The notes beneath the pieces are model-generated. The model did not search any database. It saw only the letters and a program-made list of their open reading frames with translations, and was not told where the DNA came from. 64,000 nt of DNA from Saccharicrinis sp050589685 (GTDB lineage Bacteria > Bacteroidota > Bacteroidia > Bacteroidales > Marinilabiliaceae): positions 1 to 64,000 of the forward strand of contig NZ_JBNGOS010000015.1 in assembly GCF_050589685.1 (NCBI RefSeq), read 5' to 3'. The translations under genes and the position numbers were made by a program. Below are positions 60,583-64,000 of this stretch, one piece after another; position 1 is the stretch's first letter, and every line of letters starts with the position of its first letter.

Positions 60583-62262
60583 CTATTTTTGCGTTTCTAA
60601 GAAAGCTTCTAATTCGCCAGTATTCTTGAATGTTCTAATCCAGTCAACTTCAATATGTCCATGTGGAATATGTGTTGGATCTGAATCCTGATACGGGTGA
60701 CCTAAACTACTTGGAATACGTATATACCAACTATCATTTTCTCCTTCAACTGGAGCGTTACCTCCCAAGTTTGCATTCGGGAAATCCCAGTAAAGAACTC
60801 CATCATACTCTTCAGCATAGGTATCTTTAGGTCCACGGTTATTTGTATTTCGGAACTTGATATTATTCCTTTTTGTCGTTGCAGTTTTTTCCCAAGGCAA
60901 ATAACCAATATCATTACCCTGTGTATCAAATATTTTTAGTTTAAATGCAAATATTGGATACTCCGATGAATACACAAATTTTTCTCCACTAAATGGCGTA
61001 TAAGTAAAACGGCTTACCCAATAAGTTGAGTTATCATCAACAGGTACAATTAATTTACCGTTTTCAATTGCCTGATAGTTATAATTCTTATCACCTACAG
61101 CCCACTCGGTTTGATTTTCATCATCAAACTCAAATACATAATATCCGGCAGGCGTTTCTTCTTTAACCAGGTTTCTAAGGTCATCAACAGATTGGAAAGA
61201 CTTCACCCAATCAACGCTATATCCTGTTTGTGCACCATCAGCTCCACTGATAGTCCATTTGAAAGTACTCAAGGCACTTGCAACGTCAGGGTCAATCGTT
61301 TGACCAAACTCAAAGCTCTTACGTAAATCGTAGTAAAACACATCATCGTTCATTTTACCGTCCCAGTTATTACTGATATTCTGGTATTTACCAAGCTCAG
61401 TTTCGAAAGTAAACTCAGCATTATCACCATATGGCGCACCGTCAATACGAATCGCCAAAATTGGAAACTCTGCAGCCAATACTTTAATATCTTCCGACAA
61501 TTCAAAATCAGCTCCCTGAGCAGATCCATAAGTCACATTAAACTTACCATTGCTTACTTCGTAAGTTGCACCATCCGCATCATCAGCCATCCAACCTTCT
61601 GCATCTCCATCTGTATCAAAAGCAAATTTCGCTCCAATTACAGGGATATTAAATTTAGGACATTCAATTTTCTGACCATCAACAATTAAAGTTGGATTTC
61701 CACTACGAATACCTTCCGGCACCGTAACTATTATTTCCGTATCGCTTACACTAACAACCTCAGCTTCAACATCTTCATAAAAGATAAACTGAACACTTTC
61801 TTTGTTCGTACCAAAGCGCTCACCGTAAATAGTAATCGTTTCTCCAAATTCGGCAGTTGCCGGTGCCAAATCATTCACAACAGCGCCTTCTAAATAAGTG
61901 AAGGCATCAGCGGCCACTGCTGTTTGAGTATATACTCTAACGACTAGCTCTCCGGAAACCGAACCTTCAGGAACCTTTACAACAATTTGGTTTTCCGAGT
62001 AACTTAAAATATCATCCTGATCTATACTCACCCCACCAAAAGAAACACTGGCACCATCCTTAACACCCAGGAAGTTAGTTCCTTCAATAGTTACCTCAGC
62101 TGTTGGACGTGCCGTCTTCGGATTAAAGTCGGTAATGGTAATTGCCGGGTACTCAATAATATAATCCTCCTTTTCAAAATCTCTATCGAAGCAGGAATAC
62201 AGCATCACTGTAAGCAACACAAAAGATGCCAATATATACTTGTTTTTTATAATATTTTTCAT
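60583..62262 (-). CDS. Surface glycan-binding lipoprotein with two IPT/TIG domains
   Basis: A 559-aa lipoprotein (lipobox ending at Cys24, TVMLYSC) expected on the outer surface, as in SusE/F-position proteins of starch-type loci. Residues about 38-120 and 125-210 are two IPT/TIG immunoglobulin-like domains (ITDFNPKTARPTAEVTIEGTNF and DLAPATAEFGETITIYGERFG). The C-terminal half (about 215-559) is beta-rich without enzyme motifs and likely carries the glycan-binding site (WMADDADGATYEVSNGK, IEVDWIRTF). It follows the SusD-like gene across a 76-bp gap with a stem-loop. Role: capturing the polysaccharide and passing it to the SusCD transporter. Confidence 0.87.
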   Translation of the reverse strand: MKNIIKNKYILASFVLLTVMLYSCFDRDFEKEDYIIEYPAITITDFNPKTARPTAEVTIEGTNFLGVKDGASVSFGGVSIDQDDILSYSENQIVVKVPEGSVSGELVVRVYTQTAVAADAFTYLEGAVVNDLAPATAEFGETITIYGERFGTNKESVQFIFYEDVEAEVVSVSDTEIIVTVPEGIRSGNPTLIVDGQKIECPKFNIPVIGAKFAFDTDGDAEGWMADDADGATYEVSNGKFNVTYGSAQGADFELSEDIKVLAAEFPILAIRIDGAPYGDNAEFTFETELGKYQNISNNWDGKMNDDVFYYDLRKSFEFGQTIDPDVASALSTFKWTISGADGAQTGYSVDWVKSFQSVDDLRNLVKEETPAGYYVFEFDDENQTEWAVGDKNYNYQAIENGKLIVPVDDNSTYWVSRFTYTPFSGEKFVYSSEYPIFAFKLKIFDTQGNDIGYLPWEKTATTKRNNIKFRNTNNRGPKDTYAEEYDGVLYWDFPNANLGGNAPVEGENDSWYIRIPSSLGHPYQDSDPTHIPHGHIEVDWIRTFKNTGELEAFLETQK

Positions 62263-62290
62263 ACGTTGAAATATTTATTAGTTAAATACA

Positions 62291-62321
62291 CACTAAGAAT
62301 ACCATCTGCGTATTCTTAGTG
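62291..62321. repeat. 12-bp perfect stem-loop between the SusD-like and TIG-lipoprotein genes
   Basis: CACTAAGAATAC (62291-62302) pairs with GTATTCTTAGTG (62310-62321), 7-nt loop, in the 76-bp gap. No T tract follows on the minus strand. Such stem-loops between susD and the next gene may limit read-through or protect the upstream message, giving more SusD than binding protein. Confidence 0.65.
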
Positions 62322-62338
62322 ATATCGTATTAAGCTTC

Positions 62339-64000
62339 TTAATATCCTGGATTTTGTAACAGGTTATTATTAAGTAAGATCTGACCTGATGGAACAGGGT
62401 ACAAATAATGCTTTAATGCAAAATTACGCTGATCTTCACGTACCAACTGTACAGCATCCCTTGTTTCTCCGTTCGGTAAAGTAATGGCCAATGGATCGTT
62501 AGAATAATCAGCAGGATCGTAAACAGCCGTGTTGTTTTCAATAGCTGTACCTCCTACAACCATACCACAAGTAGCTTCACCCAAAGCATCTACTGCAATA
62601 TTCCAACGACGAAGATCGATAAAGCGGTTCGCCTCGGCATAGAATTCAACCGCACGTTCGCGACGAATTTCTTCCAATAAATCTAAACCGTTTGTTGTAA
62701 TAAAGCTGTTTGTCAATGCAGGCAAACCAGCTCTTGAACGTGTTTTATTAATAGAAGCGTTTAATTGGGCATCTGTTAATGTTCCGTTTAATTCATATAA
62801 CGCCTCTGCATAAGTTAAATAAACCTCAGCCAAACGGATGATTGGGAAATCTACACCACCATTGTCTGGTATGTCAAAACTTGAATCGTCTTTACCCCAT
62901 CTTTCCCATTTCTGACACTTATAACCTGATCCTGCATCGGCATTTGAATAACCCGGTAACAATACTGTTTCGTTGGTAGGAACTCCACTTGTTAAGTCAT
63001 TATAGTCTCCATAGCTACGGAATGATCCAAAATAGGCTCTCATACGATAATCACGGTTTAGGTATTCATCACCTATATTATCATATCCTTGGAATACACT
63101 ACTTTTTTCGATAGGTAAACCATCCGAGCACAGAATCATATCAATCATCTTTCTGTTAGGAGCTGCACGACCTGACTGCGCAGGATTTGTTGAGTGGAAT
63201 AAATCAAGATCATGTTTGCGATATAAAATAAACTCCTTATTTGAAGTTTTATCCAAACCAAGTGGATTAGAATTTGAAGCTTCAATATTTACCATAAAAT
63301 AATGACTCATACCGCTTAACTCACTGCTATAATCCCACAGTTCATATGATCCTTCGTTCATTACATCTTCACACATCTCTGCTGCCTCTGCCAAATAAAC
63401 ATCGATATTAGCGGCATCGTAACCGGCAGATCCGGCTCCTGTGCTTGTTCCATCACCATCAGTAGTTGTACCTACATATTTCATCCATGTAGCTTCGTGC
63501 AACAATACCCTTGCTTTAAAAGCTTTGGCAGCTCCCTGACTTACTAAACCTTTATTATCTGCAGCAATAGCACCTTCCAATGGAAGATCAGGAATAGCCT
63601 CATTTAAGTCTTTAATAATTTGTTCTGTTACCTCGTAACGGCTGTTACGTTTAGCCCAAAGCTCTTCCGAATCTGTTTCTAAAGAACGTAGTACAATAGG
63701 TACTCCACCAAAATATTGCATTAATTTATAGTGGAACCAAGCCCTGAAAAATTTAGCTTCTGCTACTTCTTGTGCAATTTCAGCTTTATCTCCACCATAC
63801 TCTTCGGCAAACTCAATTAATTTATTGGCTGTACGCAAGTTTGTATAACTTCCGCCCCAGTTACTGTCATCGATAGGTATACTTATGTTGCCAAAACCAT
63901 AATCAGTTTCAGAAATAGCTGCTGTAGATAAATCCGAAGCATAATCCAGTAAGTTTTCACCTAAACTTCCCATTCTAAAACTAGGAAGTCTGGTGTAGAG
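62339..64000 (-). CDS. SusD/RagB-family outer-membrane lipoprotein (5' end outside window)
   Basis: The frame is open from the stop at 62339 to the window edge, so the start lies beyond 64000; about 553 residues are visible and probably 40-60 are missing, including the lipoprotein signal. The family pattern is clear: TPR-like helical region with AKFFRAWFHYKLMQYFGGVPIV, RLAEVYLTYAEALYEL, TRSRAGLPALTNS, and near the C terminus IRRERAVEFYAEANRFIDLRRW. SusD-like proteins bind the glycan on the cell surface and act as the lid of the SusC pore. The matching SusC gene would be expected just to the right. Confidence 0.95.
   Translation of the reverse strand, partial: LYTRLPSFRMGSLGENLLDYASDLSTAAISETDYGFGNISIPIDDSNWGGSYTNLRTANKLIEFAEEYGGDKAEIAQEVAEAKFFRAWFHYKLMQYFGGVPIVLRSLETDSEELWAKRNSRYEVTEQIIKDLNEAIPDLPLEGAIAADNKGLVSQGAAKAFKARVLLHEATWMKYVGTTTDGDGTSTGAGSAGYDAANIDVYLAEAAEMCEDVMNEGSYELWDYSSELSGMSHYFMVNIEASNSNPLGLDKTSNKEFILYRKHDLDLFHSTNPAQSGRAAPNRKMIDMILCSDGLPIEKSSVFQGYDNIGDEYLNRDYRMRAYFGSFRSYGDYNDLTSGVPTNETVLLPGYSNADAGSGYKCQKWERWGKDDSSFDIPDNGGVDFPIIRLAEVYLTYAEALYELNGTLTDAQLNASINKTRSRAGLPALTNSFITTNGLDLLEEIRRERAVEFYAEANRFIDLRRWNIAVDALGEATCGMVVGGTAIENNTAVYDPADYSNDPLAITLPNGETRDAVQLVREDQRNFALKHYLYPVPSGQILLNNNLLQNPGY

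Noticed and set aside
1..64000. Many open frames of 60-180 codons on the plus strand
   Set aside because: They lie antisense to well-supported genes, lack signals or known domains and are expected shadows.
1..64000. CRISPR arrays, tRNA, rRNA, origin or attachment sites
   Set aside because: No spaced direct repeats, cloverleaf-like segments or rRNA-like stretches were seen.

Overview
The window is a very large carbohydrate-degradation locus (polysaccharide utilization locus, PUL) from a member of the Bacteroidota, most likely a marine or alga-associated one. The evidence is a SusD-family protein, a TIG-domain surface lipoprotein beside it, C-terminal type IX secretion (T9SS) sorting domains on three lyases, many short-spaced signal-peptide or lipoprotein genes, AT-rich spacers, and five formylglycine sulfatases. 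Every intact gene reads leftward (minus strand). The only plus-strand coding trace is a decayed IS630-type transposase at the left end. No rRNA, tRNA or CRISPR array is visible.

Layout in transcription order (right to left). 64000-60583: SusD-like protein (5' end outside the window) and a surface glycan-binding lipoprotein, separated by one stem-loop and followed by a good terminator. 60375-53523: three tandem alginate-lyase-like enzymes with a CBM6-like module and T9SS tail. 53427-46943: beta-helix enzyme with a PDZ domain, GH39, a DUF1961 (YesU-like) protein and GH29 alpha-L-fucosidase. 46716-34675: two giant (about 1160 aa) heparinase II/III-like paralogues flanking a secreted FAD oxidoreductase, a permuted SGNH esterase and two GH43 enzymes. 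34177-23775: GH3, GH30, a GH43/GH117-like propeller, GH31 and GH97. 23748-15714: a beta-helix protein, a third type of heparinase-like lyase, a sulfatase, a sialate-O-acetylesterase-type enzyme and a second DUF1961 protein. 15522-2199: four sulfatases interleaved with a propeller hydrolase, a GH120 beta-xylosidase, an SGNH hydrolase, a BASS-family symporter and an alpha/beta-hydrolase esterase. The left end (below about 2200) is a decayed border with an IS remnant and a truncated heparinase-like gene.

Together, the beta-xylosidase families (GH120, GH43, GH39, GH3, GH30), a probable alpha-xylosidase (GH31), fucosidase (GH29, possibly GH141), at least six lyase-type enzymes acting on uronic acids, five sulfatases and three or four esterases point to a sulfated, acylated heteropolysaccharide rich in xylose with fucose and uronic acid, such as an algal or diatom sulfated glucurono-xylo-fucan. 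That substrate is inferred from gene content only. SusC, a regulator, a sulfatase maturase and an unsaturated-uronidase (GH88/GH105) are not in the window.

Several broken genes lie inside the locus: a truncated heparinase-like gene, a truncated glycosidase N-terminal domain, a DUF1961 remnant, an unassigned remnant with an in-frame stop, and an SGNH hydrolase whose GDS block lies after, and out of frame with, the rest of its domain. They suggest the locus has been built and trimmed by duplication and deletion.
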